In this document: positions 1 to 8,405 of the stretch, piece after piece
Position numbering within the stretch: position 1 is the stretch's first letter
Layout: every line of letters starts with the position of its first letter
Assembly: GCA_000447185.1 (NCBI GenBank)
Contig: KE647158.1
Span: 1 to 15,168, forward strand
DNA length: 15,168 nt
From: Vairimorpha apis BRL 01
Lineage: Eukaryota > Microsporidia > Nosematidae
Reading direction: 5' to 3'
The notes under the pieces: model-generated
Database searches by the model: none
What the model saw: the letters and a program-made list of their open reading frames with translations, nothing else
What the model was told of the DNA's origin: nothing
Made by a program: the position numbers and the translations under genes

Positions 1-908
1 TTAGATTTACCACTTGATTTATTTAATACATTTGTTATTGAGCAAATGTATGGATTTAACAATACTACATTGACAGTATATGCTGTTGATTTTATTAAGA
101 AAAATTTAATTATTAATATTTTAATTTTTTAGTGCTTAATGTAGTTCTCAATTTGGTTTATAAATTTTTAAGCTCATTTTGGCTATATTTATGGGTATTT
201 TTATCAATATTTCAATTAATTATGGTAGTTATATATCCCGTTTATATACAACCATTATTTAATAAATTTGATGAACTTGAAGAAGGTGATCTTAAAGATA
301 AAATTAACGAATTAAGTAAAAAAATAGGATTTCAAGCATCAAAAATATTTATAATGGATGGATCGAAAAGATCATCTCATTCAAATGCGTACTTTACAGG
401 TTTGACAAAAGAAAAAAGAATTGTTTTATTTGATACACTTTTAAAAGATTTATCGACGAATGAAATACTTGCGGTCTTATGTCATGAATTTGGCCATTGG
501 TTTAATTTTCATATTATCAAACAAATATCATTTATATTACTTCAACATCTGTTGTATTTTTGGATGACAAACCAAGTATTAAATTCAGAATATATTAGTA
601 AAAATTTATTTTTTCAAAATGAACCTCTTATAATTAAATTAATGTATGTAAGTTTTCTATTAACTATACTTGAATTTCCTATGATGTTAGTTAATAATAT
701 CATTAGTAGAAAATATGAAAGAGAAGCTGATATATTTGCAGTAAAGCAAAATTATGGTGAAGATCTTATAAAAGGTTTAAATATGTTAGAAAAAAGCAAT
801 AAGTCACATCAATCTCCTGATTGGTTGTATTCTATGTGTTATAATAGTCATCCCACTGTTCTTGAAAGAGTAGATTTGATTGAAAATGAAATGAAAAAAC
901 ATGAATAA
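1..908 (+). CDS. STE24: CAAX prenyl protease Ste24 (M48 zinc metalloprotease), 5'-truncated, one frameshift
   Basis: Ste24 is an integral ER/inner nuclear membrane zinc protease that removes the -AAX tripeptide from prenylated proteins and makes a second upstream cut. The gene is entered from outside the window. Codons 1-129 read LPLDLFNTFVIEQMYGFN, matching the conserved N-terminal segment of the family. That frame ends at TAG 130-132, and the protein resumes one frame back after T6 (125-130); one added T joins them, giving 302 visible residues against about 430-450 for whole Ste24. Downstream come a membrane segment (about 171-228), the family signature SKRSSHSNAYFTG (about 366-404), the zinc-binding HEFGH (483-497), two further hydrophobic stretches, and KYEREAD (714-734), whose first Glu (717-719) should be the third zinc ligand. 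All catalytic residues are present. Identity is firm; the frameshift is probably a sequence error. Confidence 0.93.
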
Positions 909-1079
909 AGTGTTATTTTGTAATAATTTTTATTTATTTTACTTTATATCTTTAATAATAAAAAGTTTTTTTTAAATATATTTAATAAATAATATATAAA
1001 ATAGTTTATTTTGCTTTTAAACACTATTTAGTAGAAAAATATTTTGTTAAATATTTAAAACGAAATGTATAAAATAATT

Positions 1080-1084
1080 AAAAA
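1080..1084 (-). terminator. Pol III terminator of tRNA-Phe
   Basis: On the minus strand the tRNA 3' end is followed seven bases later by a run of five T (AAAAA at 1080-1084 on the plus strand), the usual RNA polymerase III stop signal. Confidence 0.6.
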
Positions 1085-1091
1085 CTTCAAA

Positions 1092-1163
1092 TGGAAGATC
1101 CGGGGATTGAACCCGGGACCCTTAGATCTTCAGTCTAATGCTCTCCCACTGAGCTAATCTTCC
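1092..1163 (-). tRNA. tRNA-Phe (anticodon GAA)
   Basis: Read on the minus strand this folds as a full cloverleaf. The acceptor arms are GGAAGAT/ATCTTCC, the D stem GCTC/GAGC, the anticodon stem TTAGA/TCTAA around the loop CTGAAGA (anticodon GAA), and the T stem CCGGG/CCCGG around TTCAATC, with discriminator A at 1092. There is no intron and no encoded CCA. Internal promoter boxes fit: box A TAGCTCAGTGG and box B GGTTCAATCC. The 72-nt gene stands alone between STE24 and eL30, opposite in strand to both. Confidence 0.97.
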
Positions 1164-1230
1164 GTACTGAACGAATTTTAGTATGTAATATTATACTGTA
1201 TTAAAAATAAAAGATTACTTGTTTGTTTTT

Positions 1231-1235
1231 TACCC
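1231..1235 (+). promoter_or_regulatory. CCC start-proximal motif of eL30
   Basis: TACCCC lies with its last C at 1236, three bases before the ATG at 1240. Short C (or G) triplets just upstream of the start are a known microsporidian transcription/start signal. C runs are otherwise rare in these spacers. Confidence 0.55.
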
Positions 1236-1239
1236 CTAA

Positions 1240-1565
1240 ATGAGTCGAAGATATTCAAAAGCTGTTGGACTTGCTGCTTCACTTCCATTAGTTATAAAAA
1301 CTGGCAAATACGAGATGGGTTTTAGAAGTGCATTAATGAACGTAATTAAAAAAAAGCTAAATGTATAGTAGTTGCTTCAAGTTTACCCGCTGTTAAAAGA
1401 AAACAACTTGAATATTATTGTGTTTTAGCTGGAGGAATTCCTATGAAATTTTATGAAGGTAGTAATAATGCACTTAGTAATATGTGTGAGTTAAAATATA
1501 GAACAGGTGTCTTAAGTATTTTGCATGAAGGAGAAAGTGACATTTTAACAGAAAAAAGCACTTAA
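1240..1565 (+). CDS. RPL30: 60S ribosomal protein eL30, one frameshift
   Basis: eL30 is a small structural protein of the large ribosomal subunit. Frame one gives [20 protein letters not shown] and then [19 protein letters not shown] before a stop. After the A8 run (1348-1355) the protein goes on one frame back with [18 protein letters not shown], then a loop ending [13 protein letters not shown] and the family's C-terminal pattern [15 protein letters not shown], stopping at 1563-1565. One added A restores 108 residues, which is the normal eL30 length (about 105-115), and both halves align with the family. The start is supported by the adjacent CCCC motif. The break is therefore a sequence error or is corrected by slippage. 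The gene cannot be dispensable if this is the only copy. No intron is seen. Confidence 0.9.
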
Positions 1566-1883
1566 TAAATTAATATCTTTTTTAAAATAAATTTTAATAG
1601 TATTTATTTTTAAACATTTCTAAAATAATTTTTAAATTATCTGTTTATGTTTCTTGATTTTTAAATTTGCACTCTTTGATAAAATATTTATATTAAATTT
1701 AACTTATGAAATTTTATTCAAATAAATAGTTTAAAAATATTTTTTTTCAAATTTTTTACTATTTTATACATTTTTAAATTTGATTTATAGTTACATAAGT
1801 TCTTATGACATAATTGAGAAAAGCCTTAATATAAACGTATTTTTAACATAATAAAAAAAATTTCTACCCTTTAAAATTAGTTT
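1566..1883. other. AT-rich spacer, no gene seen
   Basis: This stretch between eL30 and the SPC24-like gene is A/T-dominated with stops in all frames. Apart from the ACCC triplet at 1867-1870 before the next start, I see no conserved element. Confidence 0.6.
1867..1870 (+). promoter_or_regulatory. CCC start-proximal motif of the SPC24-like gene
   Basis: TACCC sits 13 bases before the ATG at 1884 in otherwise C-poor sequence. It is the same kind of motif as at the eL30, 2634, PRA1 and SEC24 starts. Confidence 0.45.
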
Positions 1884-2444
1884 ATGACATCTTCTTCATC
1901 TTTAGATAAATCTGATATACATGAACTTTTATCAACAATAACACTAAACGATTCTTTATTCAATATAAATTTGTTTACATCTATAACTAATGCACATCGT
2001 AAATTTAAACAAGAATCAGACATCGAATTAAAACAAAAAACTAATGTAAATGATATTTTAGATAAGAAAATATATCTAATTGAAAATGAAATAAATACAA
2101 TAAAAATAAATCATACAAAAAATAACGAAAAATATAAACGTGTTAACAACGAAAGACTTAAACTTGCTCGTAAGTTAGTTGAATTAGAAAATTCATATAG
2201 TATGTATAAAGATGAATTAGATACGATTCAGAAAAACATAAATACGTATAATGAACAGTTAAGATTAGTTAATAAACCTACATTTAATCAACTATATTTA
2301 GAATTAATAAAAGGATTTGGTTTTGACATTAAAAATGGAAAATGTAAAATAAAAAATGAAAAAAAGAAATGTGTAATTGAAGTTGATTTAAATAAAAATC
2401 AGCCATTGTATGAAACTGTAAATGAAATTTGGGAGAATGTTTAA
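1884..2444 (+). CDS. Probable kinetochore protein Spc24 (Ndc80 complex)
   Basis: This is an intact 186-residue reading frame. The polar N-terminus is followed by a long heptad-rich, charged coiled coil (roughly residues 45-130), then a compact C-terminal domain (about 135-186) with a YLELIKGFGFDI segment and the ending YETVNEIWENV. That architecture, the length and the terminal I/L-W motif resemble Spc24, which pairs with Spc25 and joins the Ndc80 rod to the inner kinetochore through an RWD-type domain. Spc25 or another short coiled-coil kinetochore or spindle protein is possible, since such proteins diverge quickly. It is one of only two protein genes here with no frame break. The call rests on pattern, not on a database hit. 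Confidence 0.5.
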   Translation: MTSSSSLDKSDIHELLSTITLNDSLFNINLFTSITNAHRKFKQESDIELKQKTNVNDILDKKIYLIENEINTIKINHTKNNEKYKRVNNERLKLARKLVELENSYSMYKDELDTIQKNINTYNEQLRLVNKPTFNQLYLELIKGFGFDIKNGKCKIKNEKKKCVIEVDLNKNQPLYETVNEIWENV

Positions 2445-2623
2445 ATTTTTTGTTTTTAAGTTTATATATTTTTTATTTTTTAATAAAGAAATATCATAAA
2501 TGTAAATAAAATAATTTTTTTTAATTTTTATTAATTATATTTGAATAAAATAGAATTAAATTATTTGATGTAAAAAATTATATATTTTATTTAAAAAGTA
2601 TTGTCTATTTGTAAACTTACATA

Positions 2624-2626
2624 CCC
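2624..2626 (+). promoter_or_regulatory. CCC start-proximal motif of gene 2634
   Basis: CCC ends seven bases before the ATG at 2634. It lies inside the longer possible ORF that begins with a TTG at 2601, and so favours the ATG at 2634 as the true start. Confidence 0.5.
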
Positions 2627-2633
2627 TTTTATT

Positions 2634-3054
2634 ATGTTAACTAAACTTGCTATAATTACAGATGATATTAATTCACTAGTTGATGTTATAAGTTCTACCA
2701 TTAAATCTAATAAAATAAAAAAATGTACAACACAGTCAAATAATATTTGTTTTGTTGTAGAAACGGATGAAGTATTGAATAAAGAACTATATAATATTTT
2801 AAATAGAGATTTTGACGTTCGCTTTGTTGATTTAAATTACGTATTCAAAATAGAAGAAGATTATTATTTTAAAAGTTTTGAGAAATCTACCAAAATAATT
2901 TTAAATAAAAAGATCAGAATCTGAAAATTTAAAATGGCTCAACATTTATGATCAGCGATTTAAAAATTTATATATCGATTCTGATTATTACATTGATGTT
3001 TCACATAATGAATATAAAAAAAAATGGATATTTAAAATTTTATGTAAAAAATAA
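2634..3054 (+). CDS. Hypothetical protein, one frameshift
   Basis: I do not recognise this protein. It starts MLTKLAIITDDINSLVDVIS, preceded by a CCC motif. The first frame runs to a TGA at 2922-2924. After the A5 run at 2907-2911 the next frame continues at once as RSESENLKWLNIYDQRF and on to KKWIFKILCKK, stopping at 3052-3054. Removing one A gives a 139-residue soluble protein of mixed alpha/beta look, with alternating hydrophobic strands (FVVETDEVL, FDVRFVDLNYVFKI) and a Tyr/Asp-rich C-terminal third. There is no signal peptide, membrane segment or metal motif. Codon use and amino-acid content are like the neighbours. The continuation past the stop is real coding sequence by its composition and clean stop, but function is open. 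Confidence 0.65.
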
Positions 3055-3459
3055 CAAAAATTTTAATTTATAAAGTTATATTATATTGATTAAAAATTTA
3101 AAAATTATAATTTTGTACTGTTCTTTATTTATTTACATTTATTAAATAATTAAGATATTTATTTTTTTTTGTTTTGTATTTAAATAATAATTTGCTTGTT
3201 TTTATTTTGATCAAAAGCAATATATAACATATTTTTTTCAAAGTTTATGTTAAATTATTTATTTTTTTTATAAAAATAACATAATTTTATGAATCTTATT
3301 ATTTTATACAATATTGCTATTTTTTATAAAAATCATATCAAAGTTAAATATTTTATATTTATACTTAGAAATAAGCAAATATAACGATTAAATTTTTTTA
3401 ATTATATTAAAAGATAAAATTATAAAAAACAAAAAATTAATTATTATGATAAAGGTTTA
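3055..3459. other. AT-rich spacer between convergent genes
   Basis: This lies between the ends of two convergent genes. It consists of A/T runs with frequent stops on both strands. No gene, hairpin of note or C/G-rich motif was seen. Confidence 0.6.
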
Positions 3460-5252
3460 TTATTTTTTATTCCATTTATTCATTAATTCTTTAAAACTAA
3501 AAGTTCTTTCTTGTAAAAAATTGTAATTAATATCGTTTTTGTTTTTTTGAACCTTTCTTTTTTCTATTTCTAAATAATTTTCATTTTTAAATGTTTGAAT
3601 TTTATCTAAATTCAATTTATTACAGTAATCTATTTTGGCATTTTTTATCTAAAATTAGAAAAAAAATCCACTAAATTTTCTACTTTGCCTTTCTTTTCTT
3701 TAACAGTCGATTGAATATGTTCTGAATTTATAATTTCTTGTATTTGTATTTCTTCTTTGTCTACTGTAACTATTTTTTCCTCAGATTTATCTTTTTTAAA
3801 ATTCTCTTCTATACTAATATTTGAAACAGAAAAACTATCTTGTACTACTAATTCAGGTTCTTTTTTTTCAACTCATTAATTATTTTAGAATTAATATTTT
3901 CATAAACATAAACTTCATTTTTTTTTCGTCAAATGTTACTTTTTTCGTAGAAATTTGTTTTTTTGTTAGTTCTATATCAATAAATTGATTATTAATTTCA
4001 CTATTTGAAGCTTTATTTAAATTATCTTGAAAATTATCATTAAAGTTTGATTGTTCTGAATTAATAGATGGTTTTACATTAATATCAATTTTATTTAATT
4101 CTTTTTTACTTTTTACATCAATATCTTTGTTATTTTCTGTATTAAAAGTTCCTTGTTCTTTTTTTTCTACAGTTATTATCCTTTCGTCAGGTTCTTCTTT
4201 AATAAAAGTTTGATTTCCTCTGTAATTTAAAATATTTAGTGTTGGTTGCCTTAACCTAGGACCTCTTTTTTTTAATTCGGTTAACCACTTAGACCTTTCA
4301 TCATCATTAACTAGGATACTATTTCCATCTTGAATTATTTTCGAACTATCATTTTGAATAATATTTGCTGTATTTGATTCATTTTTTATCAGTTCTAATT
4401 TTACATTTTGACTTATTGTAGAATCAATAGAAGAATCATTTTGTTTTGGTTCTATAGTTTCTAGTTTAGCGTTTTTAGCCTCAACACAAAGAGATTTGTC
4501 AAAAGTTATGTCTAAATTATAACTTGAAATATTTAGTGTTGGTTGCCTTAACCTAGGACCTCTTTTTTTTAATTCGGTTAACCACTTAGACCTTTCATCA
4601 TCATTAACTAGGATACTATTTCCATCTTGAATTATTTTCGAACTATCATTTTGAATAATATTTGCTGTATTTGATTCATCTTTTATCAGTTCTAATTTTA
4701 CATTTTGACTTATTGTAGAATTAAAGTTATTTGAATCATTCATATAATTTTTTTCTAAGCTTACAAATTGTGTAGAATCAATAAAAGAATCATTTTGTTT
4801 TAGATCAATGGTTTCTAGTTTATCTTTTTCAGCTTTAGCTGCCAATTTTCTTTCAAGTTCTTGTTGCATGAAAGCTTTATTTCCATAACGAATTTCATTA
4901 TCTGATTCAGGTTGTGTATATCCAAGTTTTATATAATTTGATCCATTCAACCATCTTATTTTTTCTTCTTCACTAACTAAAAATGTATATTTACCTTTTG
5001 GTACTATGGGAATATTATTATGATACAATAAATCAATTTCATCAATTTTTTTATTCTTTTTGTTTTTTTACTCTTTTTATTCTTTTTATTCTTTTGGGCA
5101 TGCTTTGATTTATAAGAGTCATCATGTTCATTACACGTATCCTTTACGTGTGTTACTTTAGGTAATATATCTGATGTAGTGGCGTTTTTGTTGTATTGTA
5201 TCTGGTTTTTTTCTTCAATATCTTTAGATTGTTTAAAAATAGAAGGAGACAT
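3460..5252 (-). CDS. Low-complexity protein with three LV-(E/D)-WL repeats, several frameshifts
   Basis: I do not recognise this gene. From ATG 5252-5250 it encodes a polar N-terminus, a Lys/Asn tract made of NKK units (about 5050-5100), then, after an A7 run (T7 on plus, 5063-5069), IDEIDLLYHNNIPIVPKGKY in the next frame. It then carries three copies of a 24-residue motif, LV(S/N)(E/D)(E/D)E(K/R)x(R/K)WL with QP at the end (4909-4989, and inside the repeats at 4528-4821 and 4231-4467), followed by an acidic/Lys-rich tail. Further one-base gaps lie at T9 (3918-3926) and T8 (3861-3868). The tail then meets a stop near 3648, past which a clean frame continues to FSFKELMNKWNKK and TAA at 3460-3462. 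The last join may be a 35-base intron or two more indels. Total length is about 590 residues. There is no membrane segment. It is probably a disordered, possibly nuclear, protein; function is unknown. Confidence 0.65.
3649..3683 (-). other. Possible 35-base intron
   Basis: On the minus strand the segment starts GTAGAA and ends with CTAATTTTAG, which looks like a branch site set against a 3' splice site, the compact layout known from microsporidian introns. Removing exactly these 35 bases (2 mod 3) joins the frame ending KEKKGK to the open frame that runs to 3460. Against it: the 5' end is GTAGAA and not the usual GTAAGT, and two homopolymer indels (A8 at 3659-3666 and T6 at 3641-3646 on plus) would also restore the frame. 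Confidence 0.3.
4231..4467 (-). repeat. Internal coding repeat, copy B (79 codons, 57-bp deletion)
   Basis: This is the C-terminal copy of the near-identical repeat in the 3460-5252 gene. Over 4231-4424 it matches 4528-4721 at an offset of 297 bases with only one mismatch (4383 against 4680). Relative to copy A it lacks 57 bases between two GTAGAAT direct repeats (at 4715 and 4772 in copy A), so the frame is kept. Confidence 0.9.
4528..4821 (-). repeat. Internal coding repeat, copy A (98 codons)
   Basis: This is the N-terminal copy. It encodes KLETIDLKQND through to LRQPTLNI and includes the 24-residue LVNDDE..WL..QP motif. It still holds the 57-base segment lost from copy B. The near identity points to a recent duplication or to gene conversion. 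Confidence 0.9.
4909..4989 (-). repeat. Diverged third copy of the WL motif
   Basis: It encodes a segment beginning YTFLVSEEEKIRWLNG and ending YTQP. From LV to QP it has exactly 24 residues, as in copies A and B, with the charge pattern and WL conserved but no close DNA identity. It is therefore an older copy of the same motif. Confidence 0.65.
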
Positions 5253-6527
5253 GTTTGTTTACATTGTTTTTTTATTTTATAGTTTTTTTTTGTTATTGTT
5301 TACTAATGTTTTAGACTATAAACAAAACATATAAAATAATATATATTAGTAATATATAATTATTAAAAAAACTAAAAAATGATATAAAGTTTTTATTGTA
5401 TTAATTAAATTTTTAATAGTTGATAAATAATTAATTTAATATGATAAATAATTTTTTATTGATAAAATGCAAAAATAATTTTATATAATAATTTTATTAT
5501 TAATAAAAAATATCTTTTCATTTATTATGTTTTAATATTATAAATTTAACATATAAATAAATGTTTATTTTTTTTCAAATTTTTAAATTAAATTTTTTAA
5601 ACAGAATTTACCACGTGTGAAATATTATTTATACTAATTTTAGGATTAAAATTTTTTTATTTTCCTTAAATTTTATATTAAATAAGGAAAAATATTATAA
5701 TCATAAATTATTTCATAAACAAAATAATATGTTTTTAAATAAAGCTTTAAAAATATTCAACAAATTAATTATTTTAATTAAATATTTCTTCACGTTGTAC
5801 AACTTTTAAAACTTGAAATTACTATAAAATTAAAATTCGATTTTGATATTTTTTAAAGAATTATTTTTATTTTATATTACTATGTATTTTAATTTTTTAA
5901 AATGAAACGATTAAAAAATTAATATTTTGTTTTGTTATATTATAATTTGTATTAATTATTAAAAATATTTGAAAATTATACAACACTTATGTTTTTTTAG
6001 TTTACTCTGATATTTCGATATTTAAATATTAATTTGCAAAAATATCATTACATATCAACAACTTAATAATCTTAAAATAAAGTTTAAATCATTTACCTAA
6101 ATGGAAATTTTATATTTATAAAAATAACCGTAAAAATATTTTTTAAATATTGATCTTAAAATATCAATTTTAATGTATTTATGACTTTTTATATTAAAAT
6201 ATTATATACATGATTACTAGAAATATAATTTATGTTATTAAATAAAAAAATTTATTCTTATTTTGTTAATTATTTTTAATAATTTACAATCAATTAAATT
6301 AATATTCATTTTTAAATATATTAGCTTTGTTTTTAATTGTTATTTTTTATTTAAATATTTGTATTTATGTCAATTATAATCATATTAAATTTTAAAACTT
6401 TTTATATTTTTACTTGCATTATTGAACTATCAATTAACTAGTCATCTAACATTCATATATACAATTAGTACATTATATTATTCAAATTAAATATAAATAT
6501 ATAAGATAATATTTTTTCATATATTGT
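5253..6527. other. AT-rich spacer, no gene seen
   Basis: About 1.3 kb of A/T-dominated DNA with short A and T runs. No reading frame with protein-like composition, no tRNA fold and no long repeat was found on either strand. Confidence 0.6.
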
Positions 6528-6771
6528 CGTAACCCCTAGGCCTACGTCCTGTGGCCAAATAGTATTCAACATAACTATTAATAAATAACCTTTTATTCTT
6601 TTCGTGATCCCTTTTGATCATCCTAAAACTCTCTCTCTTATTCATATTTTATCCGTATCCCCATTTTACAAATTTTGTTTAATAATTTTTGGAGGGAAAA
6701 TAAATCAAAATTTAAATTAAACATTTAAATATAAACAAATGTTTAGAAATGTGGTACATAGGATACCACAT
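6528..6771. ncRNA. Candidate structured non-coding RNA (GC-richer island)
   Basis: Within the 2-kb gene-free stretch this block is clearly richer in G and C and has no open frame. On the plus strand it opens with CCCCTAGGCCTACGTCCTG and GTGGCC, where GGCC can pair with GGCC. It then has a hairpin AATAGT/ACTATT (about 6559-6580), a hairpin GTGATC-CCTTTT-GATCAT (6604-6621), the Sm-site-like AATTTTTGG (6684-6692), and an 8-bp GC-containing stem ATGTGGTA/TACCACAT (6749-6771). An Sm-like site followed by a stem-loop is how spliceosomal snRNAs end, which favours the plus strand. But I find no U2 GUAGUA, no U1 ACUUACCU and no convincing U4 or U5 core, so no family is named. A degraded element is the alternative. 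Confidence 0.3.
6719..6744. repeat. Inverted repeat AAACATTT / AAATGTTT
   Basis: Two perfect 8-base arms (6719-6726 and 6737-6744) are separated by 10 bases. They lie between the Sm-like site and the ATGTGGTA hairpin. It could be part of the same RNA, or chance in AT-rich DNA. Confidence 0.4.
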
Positions 6772-7238
6772 ATATTCTAATAATTTGAAAATATAAAAAT
6801 AATACTACTTCTTACAAAATTATTTTTAAGTTTATTAATTTTTTTTATATAAATTTAAAAAATTACTATTCTTTAAGATGTAAAAAGGTTTTAAATTTTC
6901 TAATAAATATAATTTAAATTTATTGTCAAATTAATAAAATAATAAGGTACATTTTGAAAGTTAAAATTTTAAAATTTTAGCATTTTTTACAAAAATTTCT
7001 AATATATTAGCTAAAACAAAAAAATAATTTCTTATAAATGAATATTAAAAAAATAAACAGTTAAATTTTTTTAAAGACTATATTTAATTTAAAAATACGT
7101 TTTTAAATTATTAGATTTATGACAACAGTAAAAAATAAATTACTTCTAGTTGAAAATTTTTGTATATAAAATACTTTTTTCTAAAAAATAAAATAAATAT
7201 CAATAAAATTAATGAAACTTTATATGTAATTTTATTTA
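6772..7238. other. AT-rich spacer, no gene seen
   Basis: A/T-rich DNA between the candidate RNA and the 3' end of the PRA1-like gene. No coding frame or structure was seen. Confidence 0.6.
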
Positions 7239-7697
7239 TCATACACCACTTTCTACCTTATCAACTTCTTCAATAGTTACTGCGTGTGTTAAAATTCCTA
7301 TACTAATAAAAGACAATAACGCCATTGCTGCTATAATTACATCTCTAAATGTAACCATAAGTAAACAACTTATTATTAATGTACTTATGTTAACTATTTT
7401 ACTTGTAAATTTAATTCCACCTATTTCTGGATTATACATATTTCCATATATACACAAACATATTAATCCTATAAATAATATGAAAGCTGGTTTTACTAAA
7501 GTAAAACAAAAAAACAATATTGTAGAAATTCCAATATAATAAGTTCTAAATTTTACAAAATTTGAAATTATTCTTTCATGTGCCATTTCCCAAGTCGTTG
7601 GTATAGAAGTTTTTCTTAAATTAAAAAACTCTTTTGGTGGTGTATCACAATGCATGAAAGACTTTATATTTGTTGTCATATTTTGTTGATCTACCAT
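7239..7697 (-). CDS. PRA1/Yip3 family membrane protein
   Basis: This intact 152-residue protein fits the PRA1 (prenylated Rab acceptor, Yip3 in yeast) family of ER/Golgi membrane proteins that bind prenylated Rab GTPases and help their membrane loading and vesicle traffic. The N-terminal cytosolic part ends in the family pattern R42xxxN46xxxFR51xY (ERIISNFVKFRTYY). Two hydrophobic pairs follow (about residues 53-68 with 70-86, and 101-117 with 118-139), with a short acidic tail. Length and layout are normal for the family. The CAT start at 7697-7695 is preceded by a CCC motif. Its neighbours on the same strand include SEC24, also a secretory-pathway gene, but spacers of several hundred bases argue against co-transcription. 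Confidence 0.8.
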   Translation of the reverse strand: MVDQQNMTTNIKSFMHCDTPPKEFFNLRKTSIPTTWEMAHERIISNFVKFRTYYIGISTILFFCFTLVKPAFILFIGLICLCIYGNMYNPEIGGIKFTSKIVNISTLIISCLLMVTFRDVIIAAMALLSFISIGILTHAVTIEEVDKVESGV

Positions 7698-8405
7698 ATT
7701 AAGGGAAATAAAATATTTTTAAATTTTATATGACCAATAAAGGAGAAACAAAAATGATTGGTGTTTGAATGATCTGTAGTATATTTATAGAATTTTTAAA
7801 AACAAAAAATTATTTAAGATATGAATTAATGGAATAACAAAATACAATCTATAAATAATTTTTTTCAAATTTTAATGCATCAAAATATTCATATTTTAAT
7901 AATTTAATTATATTGTACTATTTATTTCAATAAATACATCAAATGTCATTAATAACTAATACTTTTGTTAAAATATATTATTATATATTTTAATTCTTTT
8001 GATATGACATATTGATAAATTGAAAACATAAAAAAGAAATATTTATAAAAATATTTTTTATGTAGTATTTTAATTAAAATTTTTATTTATTGTATCTTAA
8101 TTTTTAAAAATTTAAATAAATAAAATTTTTATCATTATGATTTCTTATTTTATTATTATTATTATTTATGAAACTTATAATTTTATAATTTAATTTTCAA
8201 TATATGTTTGTATTTATATTTTTGTAGAACAAATAGATTACTGTTTAAATATAAATTTTTTGAATAAAATATAATATTTTTCAATTAAATCTACAAAATA
8301 AACTTTATTAATTTACAAATTCAATTATAATGACTAATTTTAATTAATTTTGTAATTTTATTTATAAAAAATACAATAATTTATGAATACAATATTTAAT
8401 TTTAA
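7698..8405. other. AT-rich spacer with a short ATT microsatellite
   Basis: No gene is visible in these about 700 bases. The only distinct items are the CCC motif next to the PRA1 start and a run of ATT triplets around 8150-8166. Confidence 0.6.
7703..7705 (-). promoter_or_regulatory. CCC start-proximal motif of the PRA1-like gene
   Basis: Minus-strand TTTCCCTTAAT immediately precedes the ATG, with CCC five bases upstream. The placement is nearly the same as at SEC24. Confidence 0.5.

Noticed and set aside
5127..5156. Inverted repeat ACACGTA / TACGTGT
   Set aside because: It lies inside well-supported coding sequence near the 5' end of the 5252 gene. A 7-base palindrome there is likely chance.
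6600..6625. U1 snRNA on the minus strand (GGGATCACGAAAAG resembles the U1 loop GAUCACGAAG)
   Set aside because: No ACUUACCU sequence for 5' splice-site pairing is present upstream on that strand.
6601..6700. U2 snRNA identity for the GC island
   Set aside because: The stretch before and around AATTTTTGGAGGG resembles the U2 Sm region, but the branch-pairing GUAGUA, which is invariant in U2, is missing.
5253..7238. A centromere or replication origin in the 2-kb gene-free region
   Set aside because: AT richness alone is no evidence here because all spacers are similar. No repeat array or origin motif was seen.
8147..8170. ATT triplet run as a functional repeat
   Set aside because: It is short and low in complexity, as expected in DNA this rich in A and T.
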